A stretch of 64,000 nt of DNA from Phenylobacterium sp. (GCF_025934275.1 NZ_JAICYI010000003.1:21899-85898); one strand, 5' to 3'. Numbered from the stretch's first letter, positions 25,701 to 34,961 are shown. Translations and numbers: made by a program. The notes: generated by a model from the letters alone, not told the origin.

Positions 25701-26501
25701 TCACGCGAACTGCAGCGCCAGCAACCCCGCTGCGCCCACCACGATCCGCCACCAGCCGAACACGGCGTAGCCGCGGCGGGTGACAATGGCGAGCATCGCC
25801 CGGATCACGCCGATGGCCACGATGAAGGCGACCACGAAGCCGATCGCCACCAGCTCGATGTTGTGGCCGGTGAGCTGATGGCGACTCTTCCAGCCATCCA
25901 GCACGAAGCTCCCGAACATGATCGGGATCGCCAGGAAGAAGGAGAATTCGGCCGCGGCCTTCTTCTCCACGCCCATCAGCATGGCGCCGACGATCGTGGC
26001 CCCGGAGCGCGACACGCCGGGCACCAGCGCCAGGCACTGGAAGACGCCCACCGCCAGCGAGGTCCAGATCGGCAGGTCGAAGGCGTCGTCGCGGCGCGGC
26101 TTGGGCGCCACGCGATCGATGATCAGCAGCAGGATGCCGCCGATGACCAGGGCGGTGCAGATCACCCGGGGGCTCTCGAACAGGATGGTCTTGATCGCAT
26201 CGTGCAGCAGGAAGCCCGCGATGAAGGCGGGGATCGAGCCTACGACGATGGAGAGCGCAAAGCGCCGGGCGTTCGGGTCCGTCGGAAGGCGGATCAGCAC
26301 GTCCCAGAAGCGGACGAAGTAGAGCGCGACGACCGCCAGCACGGCCCCCAACTGGATGAGCACGTTGAAGGTGTCCCAGAAGGGGTCCTTCAGACCCATC
26401 AGCTCCTTCACCAGCAGAAGATGGCCGGTGGAGGAGACCGGGATGAACTCCGTCAGCCCCTCGACGACGCCCAGGATGACGGCGTTGATCCAGTCGGGCA
26501 C
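25701..26501 (-). CDS. uppP: Undecaprenyl-diphosphatase UppP/BacA
   Basis: Recycles undecaprenyl pyrophosphate to the phosphate carrier for peptidoglycan and O-antigen; excess gives bacitracin resistance. 266 residues, multiple membrane helices. Signature motifs are GLTEFIPVSSTGHLLL near residue 15 and LVPGVSRSGATIVGAML near residue 160. GTG start with GGGGAG upstream. Single gene between convergent and co-directional neighbours. Confidence 0.96.
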   Translation of the reverse strand: MPDWINAVILGVVEGLTEFIPVSSTGHLLLVKELMGLKDPFWDTFNVLIQLGAVLAVVALYFVRFWDVLIRLPTDPNARRFALSIVVGSIPAFIAGFLLHDAIKTILFESPRVICTALVIGGILLLIIDRVAPKPRRDDAFDLPIWTSLAVGVFQCLALVPGVSRSGATIVGAMLMGVEKKAAAEFSFFLAIPIMFGSFVLDGWKSRHQLTGHNIELVAIGFVVAFIVAIGVIRAMLAIVTRRGYAVFGWWRIVVGAAGLLALQFA

Positions 26502-26594
26502 GGCGGCGCTCCCCCGGGGCGGCTTTGCCCTGGCGCATTAAGGTGAGCCGCGGCACGGCTCAACCGCCGAATGGTCGCGGCGCTGCAACCGGCG

Positions 26595-27758
26595 TCAGCC
26601 GAACTCCGGCTCCGGGCCCACGTAGCGGGCGCGCGGCCGGATCAGCGCCTCCGACTGGCCCTGTTCGATGGCATGCGCGATCCAGCCGGCGCAGCGGGCC
26701 ACCGCGAAGACCGCGAACGGCGCGTCCAGCTGCAGCTTCAGCGCCTCGCAGGCGGCGACCAGGGCGAAGTCGACGTTCGGCGCAAGCCCGGTTTCCTGCC
26801 GCACCGCCGCCTGCAGCGCCGCCAGCTCCCGCGGCGGATCGAATCGCGACAGCAGCGCCGCGGCGCGCGGGTCCCCGTCCGGATAGAGCGGATGGCCGAA
26901 TCCCGGCAGCGCCCGGTCCTCGGCCAGCCGGTTGGCGATCGCCTGGGCCGGGCCGAGCTGGGCGGCCTCGGCGGCGAAGGTCCTGACCGCGGCGGTGGCC
27001 ATCCCGTGCCGCGGGCCGCTCAGCGTCGCAAGCCCCGCGAGCGCGGCGGCCGCCAGCGACGCGCCCGTCGAGGCGGCCACCCGCGCGGCGAACGCCGAGG
27101 CGTTCAGTTCGTGGTCGGCCACCAGCACCAGGCAGCGGCGGATCAGGTCCGCGCCGGGTCCGCCGGGGCCTTGGCCCCAGGCCAGCGCCAGCCGGTTGTG
27201 GATCGCCCCGCCGCCCACCTCACCGGCGATAGCGTCCGTCAGCACGTCGAGCAGGGTCGCCGCTTCGACCGCGAGCGCCAGGGGATTGCGCCCGCGCGCG
27301 GGCGGATCGCCGCCGGCCCGCGCGGCGAGCGCCAGGAACCCGCGGGTGCGCATGTCGGGCGCATCCGGCGGGGCGGGCCGGTCGGTTCGCTTAAGCGCCG
27401 CGCCGTGGCCGCCGCGCAGCAGCCGCGCCACCGACTCCAGGATCTCGGTCTCGGCGAGCAGGATCGCGTCCCGCCCGCGGTAGAACAGCCGCCCGCCGGC
27501 GACGGTGGTGATCTCCGAGGCCAGCACGGGCTCGCCCCAGGCGATCGCGCCGGCCGCCACCTCGGAGACCTTGCGGCTGCGCGACTTGCGCTGGCTGAGC
27601 GCGGCGATGTCGGCGGCGCGATAGAGGCTGCGGCGCGGATCGCGCGGGTCGGGCCGCATCTGCACGCGTCCGCGGCTCACATAGGCGTAGAGCGTCTGGG
27701 CCCTCACCCCCAGGCGGGTCCTGGCGTCCTCCGCAGCGATCCAGTCCCGATCAGGCAT
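26595..27758 (-). CDS. Helix-turn-helix / citrate synthase fusion protein
   Basis: 387 residues. The first ~55 are a MerR/excisionase-like DNA-binding domain (DARTRLGVRAQTLYAYVSRG ... SLYRAADIAAL), the rest a citrate synthase fold. Core positions are present: DHELNASAFAARVAAST, GPRHGMATAA, PGFGHPLYPDGDPRA, NVDFALVA and GWIAHAIEQ. So it may be an enzyme, a CoA-ester-sensing regulator, or both. ATG 27758 has no ribosome site; a TATGAT box eight bases upstream suggests a leaderless transcript. A palindrome covers that box. It is divergent from the normal citrate synthase-like gene, its likely target. Confidence 0.85.
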   Translation of the reverse strand: MPDRDWIAAEDARTRLGVRAQTLYAYVSRGRVQMRPDPRDPRRSLYRAADIAALSQRKSRSRKVSEVAAGAIAWGEPVLASEITTVAGGRLFYRGRDAILLAETEILESVARLLRGGHGAALKRTDRPAPPDAPDMRTRGFLALAARAGGDPPARGRNPLALAVEAATLLDVLTDAIAGEVGGGAIHNRLALAWGQGPGGPGADLIRRCLVLVADHELNASAFAARVAASTGASLAAAALAGLATLSGPRHGMATAAVRTFAAEAAQLGPAQAIANRLAEDRALPGFGHPLYPDGDPRAAALLSRFDPPRELAALQAAVRQETGLAPNVDFALVAACEALKLQLDAPFAVFAVARCAGWIAHAIEQGQSEALIRPRARYVGPEPEFG

Positions 27759-27761
27759 ACA

Positions 27762-27778
27762 TTGATCATATTGATCAA
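27762..27778. promoter_or_regulatory. Palindromic operator TTGATCA-TAT-TGATCAA
   Basis: A perfect 7-3-7 inverted repeat in the 79-bp divergent region between the two citrate synthase-family genes, three bases from the start of the HTH fusion gene. It includes the putative -10 box (TATGAT on the minus strand) of that gene and lies ~60 bases upstream of the other start. Likely binding site of the HTH fusion protein, by position. Confidence 0.65.
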
Positions 27779-27837
27779 GATTGACGGACCTAGATTGCCG
27801 GCAAATCTCTGGCTCTGCAAGCAGGAAGGAGCGCGCC

Positions 27838-28935
27838 ATGACCCCGCATGTTTCAGACGGCCTGGAAGACGTCGTCGCCGCCGAAACCGTGCTGTCGGAA
27901 GTGGACGGCCAGGCGGGACGGCTGATCATCCGCGGACGCTCGCTCGACGAGCTCGCCGGCCGGGTCGGCTACGAGGATGTGGTGCGGCTGCTGTGGGACG
28001 GCTTCCTCGACGGCGTGCCCGCCGATCTCGGTCCGGCGCTCGGGGCCGCGCGCGCGGAGGTTTTCGGCGAGGTCTCCGCTCTCGACACCGGCCTCCTGGA
28101 CCGCTCGCCGATAGAGGCGATGCGCGCGCTCACCGCGAGGCTCGCCGACGGCGACGACCTCGGCGTCGCGCTTCGCCTCACCGCCGCCCCGGCCGTGTTC
28201 ACCGCCGCCGTGGTCCGCGCCCAGGCCGGCGAGGCGCCGGTCCGGCCCGACCCCAACCTGCGGCACGCCGGCGACATCCTGCGGATGATCAAGGGCCGGC
28301 CGGCGAGCGCCGCCGAGGTCGACGCCCTCGACACCTACCTCGTGACGGTCAGCGACCATGGCCTGAACGCCTCGACGTTCGCCGCGCGGGTCATCGCCTC
28401 GACTCGCGCGGGCCTGGCCTCGGCCGTGCTGGGCGGGATCAGCGCGCTGAAGGGGCCGCTGCACGGCGGCGCGCCCGGCCCGATCATCGACATGCTGGAC
28501 GCCATCGGCCGGCCGGAGAACGCCCGCGCCTGGATCGAGTCCGCGCTTGACCGCGGCGACCGGCTGATGGGCTTCGGCCACCGGGTCTATCGCGTGCGCG
28601 ACCCGCGCGCCGATGCGCTGAAGAAGGCGGTGCGCCGGCTGGGCGAGGGCTCCAATGTGCTGCCGGGGCGGTTGGCTTTCGCCGAGGCCGTCGAGCAGGC
28701 GGCGCTCGCCATCCTGAAGGCGCGCAAGCCGAACCGCCCGCTCGACACCAACGTCGAGTTCTACACAGCGCTCCTCCTGGAGGCGCTCGCCTTCCCGCCC
28801 TCGGCCTTCACCTGCGTGTTCGCCATGGGCCGCGTCTCGGGCTGGATCGCCCACGCCCGCGAGCAGCTGGCCGGCGGCCGGCTCATCCGCCCGCAGTCGC
28901 GCTACGTCGGGCCGATGCCGCGGGAGGCGGCGTAG
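27838..28935 (+). CDS. Citrate synthase / 2-methylcitrate synthase family protein
   Basis: Condenses oxaloacetate with acetyl-CoA or another acyl-CoA. 365 residues, the CitA/PrpC-like length. Motifs are SDHGLNASTFAARVIAST, GPLHGGAPGPI, MGFGHRVYRVRDPRADALK and VSGWIAHAREQLAG. At the position of the catalytic Asp in NVDF of E. coli GltA this protein reads NVEF; a Glu there occurs in some CitA-like proteins as far as I recall, but activity is unproven. AAGGAG precedes ATG 27838. Divergent from the HTH-fused paralogue across a palindromic operator. Confidence 0.9.
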   Translation: MTPHVSDGLEDVVAAETVLSEVDGQAGRLIIRGRSLDELAGRVGYEDVVRLLWDGFLDGVPADLGPALGAARAEVFGEVSALDTGLLDRSPIEAMRALTARLADGDDLGVALRLTAAPAVFTAAVVRAQAGEAPVRPDPNLRHAGDILRMIKGRPASAAEVDALDTYLVTVSDHGLNASTFAARVIASTRAGLASAVLGGISALKGPLHGGAPGPIIDMLDAIGRPENARAWIESALDRGDRLMGFGHRVYRVRDPRADALKKAVRRLGEGSNVLPGRLAFAEAVEQAALAILKARKPNRPLDTNVEFYTALLLEALAFPPSAFTCVFAMGRVSGWIAHAREQLAGGRLIRPQSRYVGPMPREAA

Positions 28936-29120
28936 CCGGCGGTCAGCGGAGCGGCGGCGATGGTCGCCTGGGGCCACTCGCGCAGCGCCACGACCTTGGC
29001 CGCGCGACGGCGATCGTTCCCGCCGCAGATGATTTCCGCCGTCTCGGCCGGGCTGTCGCGACCTTGTCTTGCGAGTCGTTTGCGCTGGCCTGGCGCGGCG
29101 GGCTCGCTAACCTCCGGCCG

Positions 29121-30059
29121 ATGGACGTCCACGGCCTCACCGCCGGCGAAAGCGCCGCGCTGACCCGTCGGGTCACCCTGCTGTCGGTGGCGACGGCGAG
29201 CATCCTGGCGGCGATCAAGCTCGCCGCCTGGCTGACCTCCGGCTCGGTCGCGCTGCTGGCCTCCATGGCCGATTCCGGCCTCGACCTGCTGGCCTCGCTG
29301 GGGACGTTCTTCGCGGTCCGCTACGCCGTGGCGCCGCCGGATCCCGAGCACCGCTTCGGCCACGGCAAGGCGGAGGCCTTCGCCAGCCTCATGCAGGCCG
29401 GCCTGGTGTTCGCCTCCGCCGCGCTCATCGCCCGTGAGGCGATCGGCGATCTCCTGGGCCCGCACCCGTTGAAGGACGAGGACTGGGCCATCGTCGTGAT
29501 GCTGGTCTCGACGGCGCTGACCGGCGTGCTGATCGCCGCCCAGACCCGCGTGCTCCGCAGGACCGCGTCGGTGGCGGTCTCCGGCGACAGGGCCCACTAC
29601 GCTTCCGACCTGGCGTCCAACGTCATCGCGCTCGTGGGGATCGGAGCCTCGGCGTGGCTGGGCTTCAACAGCCTCGACGCCTGGGCGGCGCTCGCCGTCG
29701 CGGCGCTGCTGCTCTGGGGCGCGGTCAGCGTGTTCCGCGAGGCTTCCGGCCAGCTCATGGACCACGAGCTCTCCGACGAGGCGCGGGCCTGGATCGTGCG
29801 GCTGATGACCGAGGATCCGAGGCTCACCGACGTCCACCAGCTCCGCACGCGCGCCTCGGGCCCTTACGTGCACATGCAGATGCACGTCGACCTCGACCCT
29901 GAGCTCACGCTGGAAGCGGCCCACCAGGTCATCGTTGCGGCCGAGAAGCGGGTGCTGGCCGCCTTCCCCGCGGCCGACATCATCATCCACGCCGACCCGC
30001 GCGGCCGGGCCGAGCCGCACGGCGGCGCCTTCGCCGAGGTTCCGGCCACGGGAGCCTAG
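29121..30059 (+). CDS. Cation diffusion facilitator (FieF-like) metal exporter
   Basis: Proton-driven inner-membrane exporter of Zn/Fe/Co-type metals. 312 residues, six predicted membrane helices then a C-terminal cytoplasmic domain. Metal-site patterns are SMADSGLDLLASL in helix 2 and GDRAHYASDLASNVIAL in helix 5; EHRFGHGKAEAFASL follows helix 2. The C-terminal domain has VHMQMHVDLDPELTLEAAH. ATG 29121 is the family start but has a poor ribosome site. Metal specificity cannot be assigned. Confidence 0.93.
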   Translation: MDVHGLTAGESAALTRRVTLLSVATASILAAIKLAAWLTSGSVALLASMADSGLDLLASLGTFFAVRYAVAPPDPEHRFGHGKAEAFASLMQAGLVFASAALIAREAIGDLLGPHPLKDEDWAIVVMLVSTALTGVLIAAQTRVLRRTASVAVSGDRAHYASDLASNVIALVGIGASAWLGFNSLDAWAALAVAALLLWGAVSVFREASGQLMDHELSDEARAWIVRLMTEDPRLTDVHQLRTRASGPYVHMQMHVDLDPELTLEAAHQVIVAAEKRVLAAFPAADIIIHADPRGRAEPHGGAFAEVPATGA

Positions 30060-30124
30060 AGTAAACGGCTGCTTAAGGGGTGCAGCCCATGGACTCACCG
30101 GAGCCCGCCTTCTAGCCGTCGGAC

Positions 30125-30811
30125 ATGAGCCCCGAGCGCACCCTGCACCACTTCCCGCTCGATCCGGCCTCGCGCCAGGTGCGGCTGGCGCTGGGCGAGA
30201 AGCGGCTGCCGTTCGGCGAGGTCCAGGTGCGCTACTGGGAGCGGCCTAAGGCCTTCGCCGAGCTCAATCCCTCCGGCATGACCCCTGTTCTGGTGGAAGC
30301 CGCGGGCGAGGCGCGGCTGGTGCTCTGCGAGAGCCGCGCCATCCTCGACTGGCTCGAGGAGGCTCATCCGGAGCCGGCGCTGCTGGGCCGCGACGCCGCG
30401 GAGCGGGCCGAGGCCAGGCGGCTCATCCAGTGGTTCGACCGCAAGTTCGAGTACGAGGCCGGCGGCTTCCTGCTGCACGAGAAGATGGAGAAGCGGCTGC
30501 TGGGCCTGGGCGCGCCGGAGCTCGCCAACCTGCGCCGCGGCCGCGAGGGCCTGCGCAGCCACCTGGGCTACGTCGAAGGCCTGCTGCAGGCCCGCGAGTG
30601 GCTGGCCGGGAAAAGGCTGTCGCTTGCCGATTTCGCCGCCGCCGCCCATCTGTCGGTCATCGACTACTTCGGCGACGTGTCCTGGGCGGACTATCCCGCG
30701 GCCAAGACCTGGTACATGAAGCTGAAGTCCCGACCGGCCTTCCGGCCGCTCCTCAACGACCGCTGGCCGGGCCTCGCGCCGGCCAGGCATTATGACGACC
30801 TCGACTTCTGA
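30125..30811 (+). CDS. Glutathione S-transferase family protein
   Basis: 228 residues. N-terminal thioredoxin-like domain with [19 protein letters not shown], the cis-proline region GMTPVLVE, and [16 protein letters not shown]. The C-terminal all-helical domain has [20 protein letters not shown], the family N-capping box. The last 20 bases overlap the queG start, so the two genes are coupled. Substrate unknown. Confidence 0.9.
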   Translation: MSPERTLHHFPLDPASRQVRLALGEKRLPFGEVQVRYWERPKAFAELNPSGMTPVLVEAAGEARLVLCESRAILDWLEEAHPEPALLGRDAAERAEARRLIQWFDRKFEYEAGGFLLHEKMEKRLLGLGAPELANLRRGREGLRSHLGYVEGLLQAREWLAGKRLSLADFAAAAHLSVIDYFGDVSWADYPAAKTWYMKLKSRPAFRPLLNDRWPGLAPARHYDDLDF

Positions 30812-31970
30812 GACCGCCGAGCTGATCCGCGCCGAGGCCAAGGCCCTCGGCTTCGACCTCTGCCGCTTCACCGATATCGACGAGGCCTGGCCCGCCGCCG
30901 CGCGGCTGGAGCGCTACGTCGCCGAAGGCCGCCACGGCGAAATGCAATGGATGGCCGAGACCCTGCCGCGCCGCGTCCATCCCCGCGCCATGTGGGCGGA
31001 CGCCCGCTCGGCCGTCATGCTCGGCCTGAACTATGGCCCGGACCGCGACCCGCTCGCCATCCTGCGCGAGCCGGCGAAGGGCGCGATCAGCGTCTACGCC
31101 CACGGCGACGACTACCACGAACTGATCAAGGTCCGGCTGAAGGCGCTCGCCCGCTGGCTGCAGGCGCGCTTCGGCGGCGAGCTCAAGGTGTTCGTCGACA
31201 CCGCCCCGCTCCTGGAGAAGCCGCTGGCCGAGCGCGCCGGCCTCGGCTGGCAGGGCAAGCACACCAACCTGGTCTCGCGGCAGTTCGGCTCCTGGCTGTT
31301 CCTGGGCTCGATCCTGACCAGTCTCGAGCTGCCGCCCGATGCGCCGGAGCCGGAGGCCTGCGGCTCCTGCCGCGCCTGCCTCGACATCTGTCCGACGGCC
31401 GCCTTCCCGGCTCCCTTCCAGCTCGACGCCCGGCGCTGCATCTCCTACCTGACCATCGAGCTGAAGGGGCCGATCCCGCGCGAGTTCCGGCAAGCCCTGG
31501 GCAACCGCATATTCGGCTGCGACGATTGCCTCGCGGTCTGCCCCTGGAACAAGTTCGCGAGCGCCGCGCGCGAGCAGAAGCTCGCCGCTCGCGAATCCCT
31601 GCGCGCACCGTCGCTGGCCGAGCTCTCGCGTCTGGACGACGCCGGCTTTCGCGCCCTGTTCGCCAGGAGCCCCGTCAAGCGGGCCGGCCGCGACCGCTTC
31701 GTCCGCAACGTGCTCTACGCGATCGGCAACTCCGGCGAACCGACGCTCGCCGCCGAGGCCCTACGCCTTCTGGGCGACCCCTCGGCCCTGGTCCGCGGCG
31801 CCGCGGTCTGGGCGCTGTCGCAACTGCTGGATCCGGCGGAGTTCGGGCGCGTGCGCGCAATCCGCCTGCCGGTGGAGAACGAGCAGCCCGTTCGCGACGA
31901 ATGGGAGGCGCGCCAATCGCCGCTCGTCCCCGCGAAGGCGGGGACCCAAACCGAGTCCGTCGGACGCTGA
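30792..31970 (+). CDS. queG: Epoxyqueuosine reductase QueG
   Basis: Last step of queuosine synthesis on tRNA; cobalamin- and iron-sulfur-dependent. 392 residues. Two 4Fe-4S clusters are ligated by [16 protein letters not shown] and [30 protein letters not shown] and the aspartate region [20 protein letters not shown] match the family. A HEAT-like C-terminus follows. The last ~20 residues ([14 protein letters not shown]) are encoded by an intergenic palindromic repeat, so the natural end was probably earlier. Overlaps the GST gene. Confidence 0.94.
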   Translation: MTTSTSETAELIRAEAKALGFDLCRFTDIDEAWPAAARLERYVAEGRHGEMQWMAETLPRRVHPRAMWADARSAVMLGLNYGPDRDPLAILREPAKGAISVYAHGDDYHELIKVRLKALARWLQARFGGELKVFVDTAPLLEKPLAERAGLGWQGKHTNLVSRQFGSWLFLGSILTSLELPPDAPEPEACGSCRACLDICPTAAFPAPFQLDARRCISYLTIELKGPIPREFRQALGNRIFGCDDCLAVCPWNKFASAAREQKLAARESLRAPSLAELSRLDDAGFRALFARSPVKRAGRDRFVRNVLYAIGNSGEPTLAAEALRLLGDPSALVRGAAVWALSQLLDPAEFGRVRAIRLPVENEQPVRDEWEARQSPLVPAKAGTQTESVGR

Positions 31971-31999
31971 CAAACCGCGTGGATTCCCGCCTGCGCGGG
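31926..31999. repeat. REP-like double hairpin between queG and rmlC
   Basis: First arm pair GTCCCCGC-GAAG-GCGGGGAC (31926-31945) lies inside the queG end; second pair CCCGC...GCGGG (31986-31999) in TTCCCGCCTGCGCGGGTATGA. This two-hairpin layout is the common intergenic palindrome of alphaproteobacteria. It also serves as a likely terminator for queG and the convergent rmlC. Confidence 0.75.
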
Positions 32000-32009
32000 T
32001 ATGAGCGGA

Positions 32010-32564
32010 CTAAAAAAGCGTTGGCGGCAAGTCGCTGAGCCTAGGCAGCTTGCGGTCCTTGTCCGACAGCACCGGCTCGCCGGCGCGCGGCCAGGGGATG
32101 GCAAGGGCGGGATCGTCCCAGGCGACGCCGCCTTCCAGCTCCGGCGCGTAATGGCCGTCGACCTTGTAGAACAGCTCGGTGTCCTCCCGCAGCGTGCAGT
32201 AGCCGTGGGCGAAGCCGCGCGGCACGAAGAGCTGCTCGCCGCTTTCGGCGGTCAGCTCCGCCGCCACCCAGCGCCCGTAGGTGGGAGAGCCCGGCCTGAC
32301 GTCGACGGCCACGTCGTAGATCGCGCCCTTCAGCACCCGCACCAGCTTGCCCTGGGCGTGCGGCGCCTTCTGGAAATGCAGGCCCCGGACGGTGCCGGCG
32401 CGGGCGTTGAAGGCCTGGTTGTCCTGCACGAAGGGGTGCTGCAGCCCGGCTTCGGCCATCAGCCTGGTGCTCCAGGTCTCCGCGAACCAGCCGCGCGCAT
32501 CGCCATGGCGCTGCGGCGTGATAAGCAGGACCTCGGCGAGCGCGAGCGGCGTGATTGTCGTCAT
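32010..32564 (-). CDS. rmlC: dTDP-4-dehydrorhamnose 3,5-epimerase
   Basis: Epimerises the keto sugar on the path to dTDP-L-rhamnose. 184 residues, cupin fold. RGLHFQKAPHAQGKLVRV holds the active-site His, and FVPRGFAHGYCTL and DTELFYKVDGHYAPELEGG match the family. No rmlA, B or D is next to it. Divergent from a glycosyltransferase that could use the rhamnose. Ends beside the REP-like repeat. Confidence 0.95.
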   Translation of the reverse strand: MTTITPLALAEVLLITPQRHGDARGWFAETWSTRLMAEAGLQHPFVQDNQAFNARAGTVRGLHFQKAPHAQGKLVRVLKGAIYDVAVDVRPGSPTYGRWVAAELTAESGEQLFVPRGFAHGYCTLREDTELFYKVDGHYAPELEGGVAWDDPALAIPWPRAGEPVLSDKDRKLPRLSDLPPTLF

Positions 32565-32596
32565 GGGCGCCTGGAGACGGAGAGAGCACCCTTCGG

Positions 32597-33610
32597 ATGG
32601 CCCGAGCGGCAGCGAAACACAAGCCTTCCCCGCCCGCCGTCAGCGTCGTCATCGTGACCTACGAGAGCGCGCCGACGCTCAGCTCCTGCCTGGCGGCGCT
32701 CAGGGCCCAGACCTTCGGCGACTTCGAGACCATCCTGGTCGACAACGCCTCGTCGGACGGTGCGGCCCAGGCGGCGGCGCGCGCGGATTCCGCCCTGCGC
32801 CTGATCGAGAACACCGGCAACCTCGGCTTCGCAGCCGGCGTGAATGGGGGCGCGCGGGCCGCCCGCGGCCGCTGGCTCGCCCTCCTCAACCCTGACGCCT
32901 ACCCCGAGCCGGACTGGCTGGAGCGGCTGATGGCCGCCGCAGCCGCGCACCCGCAGGTCCGCGCCTTCGCCTCCCGCCAACTCTCGGCCGCCGATCCTAC
33001 GCGGCTGGACGGGCTGGGCGACGTCATGGCCGGCGCGGGGTTTCCCTTCCGCGGGGGCTATCGCGGTCCCGACCCCGGCCCGCTGCCGGCCGGCGAGGTG
33101 TTCAGCCCCTGCGGCGGCGCCATGCTGATCGAACGCGCCCTGTTCCTCGACCTCGGCGGCATGGACGAGCGGCTGTTCTGCTACTGCGAGGACGTCGACC
33201 TCGGCTATCGGCTGCGGCTGGCCGGCGGCCGCTCGCTGGTGGTCCCCGACGCAGTGGTCCGCCACCAGGGCTCGGCCTCCTCCGGGGGCCCGCGCTCGGA
33301 CTTCGCGACCTTCTACGGCACGCGCAATCGCCTCTGGGTTTTCGTCAAGGACACCCCGCCGGCGCTCTTCTGGCTGACGCTTCCGCTGCACCTCGGCGCG
33401 ACGGCCGTCCTGTTCACGCGCCATGCCATGCGGGGCGAACTCGCCTCCCCCTGGCGGGGCTTCAAAGCGGGGGTGAAGGACATCCGGGTGGCCATCGGAG
33501 CCCGCCGCGAGGCCCAGGCCCGGCGCAAGGTCGGCTCGCTCGCCATCGCCCGCGCCATGACCTGGAACCCGGCGGACGTGTTCCGCCGCCGCGTGGTGAT
33601 CCGCCGCTAG
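32597..33610 (+). CDS. Family 2 glycosyltransferase (rhamnosyltransferase-like)
   Basis: 337 residues. VSVVIVTYESAPTLSSCLAAL and ILVDNASSDGA form the donor site, LLNPDAYPEPDWLERL is the NPD motif of the GT2 rhamnosyl/WcaA-type branch, and CYCEDVDLGYRLRLAGG the ED motif. FYGTRNRLWVFVKDTPP and a C-terminal hydrophobic helix suggest membrane association. ATG 32597 is preferred over an upstream TTG. Divergent from rmlC, consistent with rhamnose use, but that is inference. It abuts argE end to end. Confidence 0.88.
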   Translation: MARAAAKHKPSPPAVSVVIVTYESAPTLSSCLAALRAQTFGDFETILVDNASSDGAAQAAARADSALRLIENTGNLGFAAGVNGGARAARGRWLALLNPDAYPEPDWLERLMAAAAAHPQVRAFASRQLSAADPTRLDGLGDVMAGAGFPFRGGYRGPDPGPLPAGEVFSPCGGAMLIERALFLDLGGMDERLFCYCEDVDLGYRLRLAGGRSLVVPDAVVRHQGSASSGGPRSDFATFYGTRNRLWVFVKDTPPALFWLTLPLHLGATAVLFTRHAMRGELASPWRGFKAGVKDIRVAIGARREAQARRKVGSLAIARAMTWNPADVFRRRVVIRR

Positions 33611-34777
33611 CTATTCCCCCGCCGCGGCCCACTCCACGAGCCGGCGCATGAAGGCGACGCCGCGCTCCATCTGCGAGACCTCCACGAATTCGTCCGGCTG
33701 GTGGGCCTGCAGGATCGAGCCCGGACCGCAGAGCACGGTGGAGAGCCCGGCGCGCTGGAACTGCCCGGCCTCGGCAGCGTAGGACACCGCCCGCGGCGGC
33801 CCGTTGTCGCCGGCCAGCCTTCGCGCAAGGTGCTCCGCCGCCCCGCCCGGCTCGGGGGCGAAGGGCGGGACGCTGGACTGCCGCTCCACCTGCACGCCGG
33901 CCTCCGACGCCCGCGCCTTGAGCGCCCCGTCCAGCGCCCTCGCCTCGGCGAAAAAGGACGCCAGCACCTCCTCCGGATCGAGACCCGGCGGGCAGCGCAG
34001 GTCGAAGGTGAAGCCGCATTCCCGGGCCAGGATGTTGTGCGCCGTCCCGCCATGGATGACGCCGACGGTCAGCGTCGCGCCCTTCGGCGTGAAGGGCGAG
34101 GCGGGATCGGCCTCGCGCTCAAGCTTGTCGGAGAGCGCCACGAGCGAGGCCATCAGCCGGATAGCCGCCATGTTCGCCGAGACCCCCTGCTGGGTCTGGC
34201 TGGAGTGGGCCTCCCGGCCGTTCACGGTCACCTGGTAGGTGGCGATGCCCTTGTGACCGTTCACCGCCTCCATATTGGTGGGCTCGCCGACGATCACCAG
34301 CGCCGGCGCCGGCAACTCCCGGCGGATCGACTCGATCATCGCCGGCGCGCCCAGGCAGCCGATCTCCTCGTCGTAGGAGAAGGCGAGGTGCACCGGCTTC
34401 TTCGGCTGCGCCGCCAGGATTGCGGGCGCCGCGTCGAGGGCGAGGGCGATGAAGCCTTTCATGTCGCAGGTCCCGCGCCCGTAGAGCCGCCCGTCGCGGC
34501 GGACCATGTCGAACGGATCGGACGACCAGGGCTGCCCGTCCACCGGCACCACGTCGGTATGGCCGGACAGCACCACGCCGCCCTCGACCGCGGGCCCAAG
34601 GGTGGCGATCAGGTTGGACTTGGTCCCCTCGGCGTTCGGCACCCGCCGGTGCGGGACGGAGAGGCCGTCGAGATAGGCCTCCACCCACGCGATCAGCGCC
34701 AGGTTCGACCCACGCGAGGTGGTGTCGAAGCCGACGAGCGTCCTCAGGATGTCGGCGGCGGAGGCGAGCTCTGGCAT
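33611..34777 (-). CDS. argE: Acetylornithine deacetylase ArgE
   Basis: Hydrolyses N-acetylornithine in arginine synthesis; M20 metallopeptidase family. 388 residues. SGHTDVVPVDGQPWSSDPF has the metal-binding His-x-Asp, FSYDEEIGCLGA the general-base Glu pair, VGEPTNMEAVNGHKG the substrate loop. The dimerisation domain follows (EAHSSQTQQGVSANM). The stop is directly adjacent to the convergent glycosyltransferase stop with no bases between. Confidence 0.93.
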   Translation of the reverse strand: MPELASAADILRTLVGFDTTSRGSNLALIAWVEAYLDGLSVPHRRVPNAEGTKSNLIATLGPAVEGGVVLSGHTDVVPVDGQPWSSDPFDMVRRDGRLYGRGTCDMKGFIALALDAAPAILAAQPKKPVHLAFSYDEEIGCLGAPAMIESIRRELPAPALVIVGEPTNMEAVNGHKGIATYQVTVNGREAHSSQTQQGVSANMAAIRLMASLVALSDKLEREADPASPFTPKGATLTVGVIHGGTAHNILARECGFTFDLRCPPGLDPEEVLASFFAEARALDGALKARASEAGVQVERQSSVPPFAPEPGGAAEHLARRLAGDNGPPRAVSYAAEAGQFQRAGLSTVLCGPGSILQAHQPDEFVEVSQMERGVAFMRRLVEWAAAGE

Positions 34778-34925
34778 CGGTTGGACATAGACCCCCCGGC
34801 GCCCACAGCCAAACCCCTGTCACCAAAGCGCCGGATCATGGCCGCAGATCGCCGACCAGTACTGGGGGAGGGTCCGCCACCATGGGCATGCGCACGTCGA
34901 CGATCCGCGCGCCCTCGCTCTGGAG

Positions 34926-34961
34926 TCCTGGCCTTCGCTTCGCGAATCCGGGACGCCAGGA
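34926..34961. repeat. Inverted repeat after the FKBP gene
   Basis: TCCTGGC and GCCAGGA flank a loop containing TTCGCGAA and TCCGGGAC. It begins right at the FKBP stop on the minus strand and resembles REP-type elements; it may act as terminator. About 130 bases between it and argE show nothing else I can name. Confidence 0.5.
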
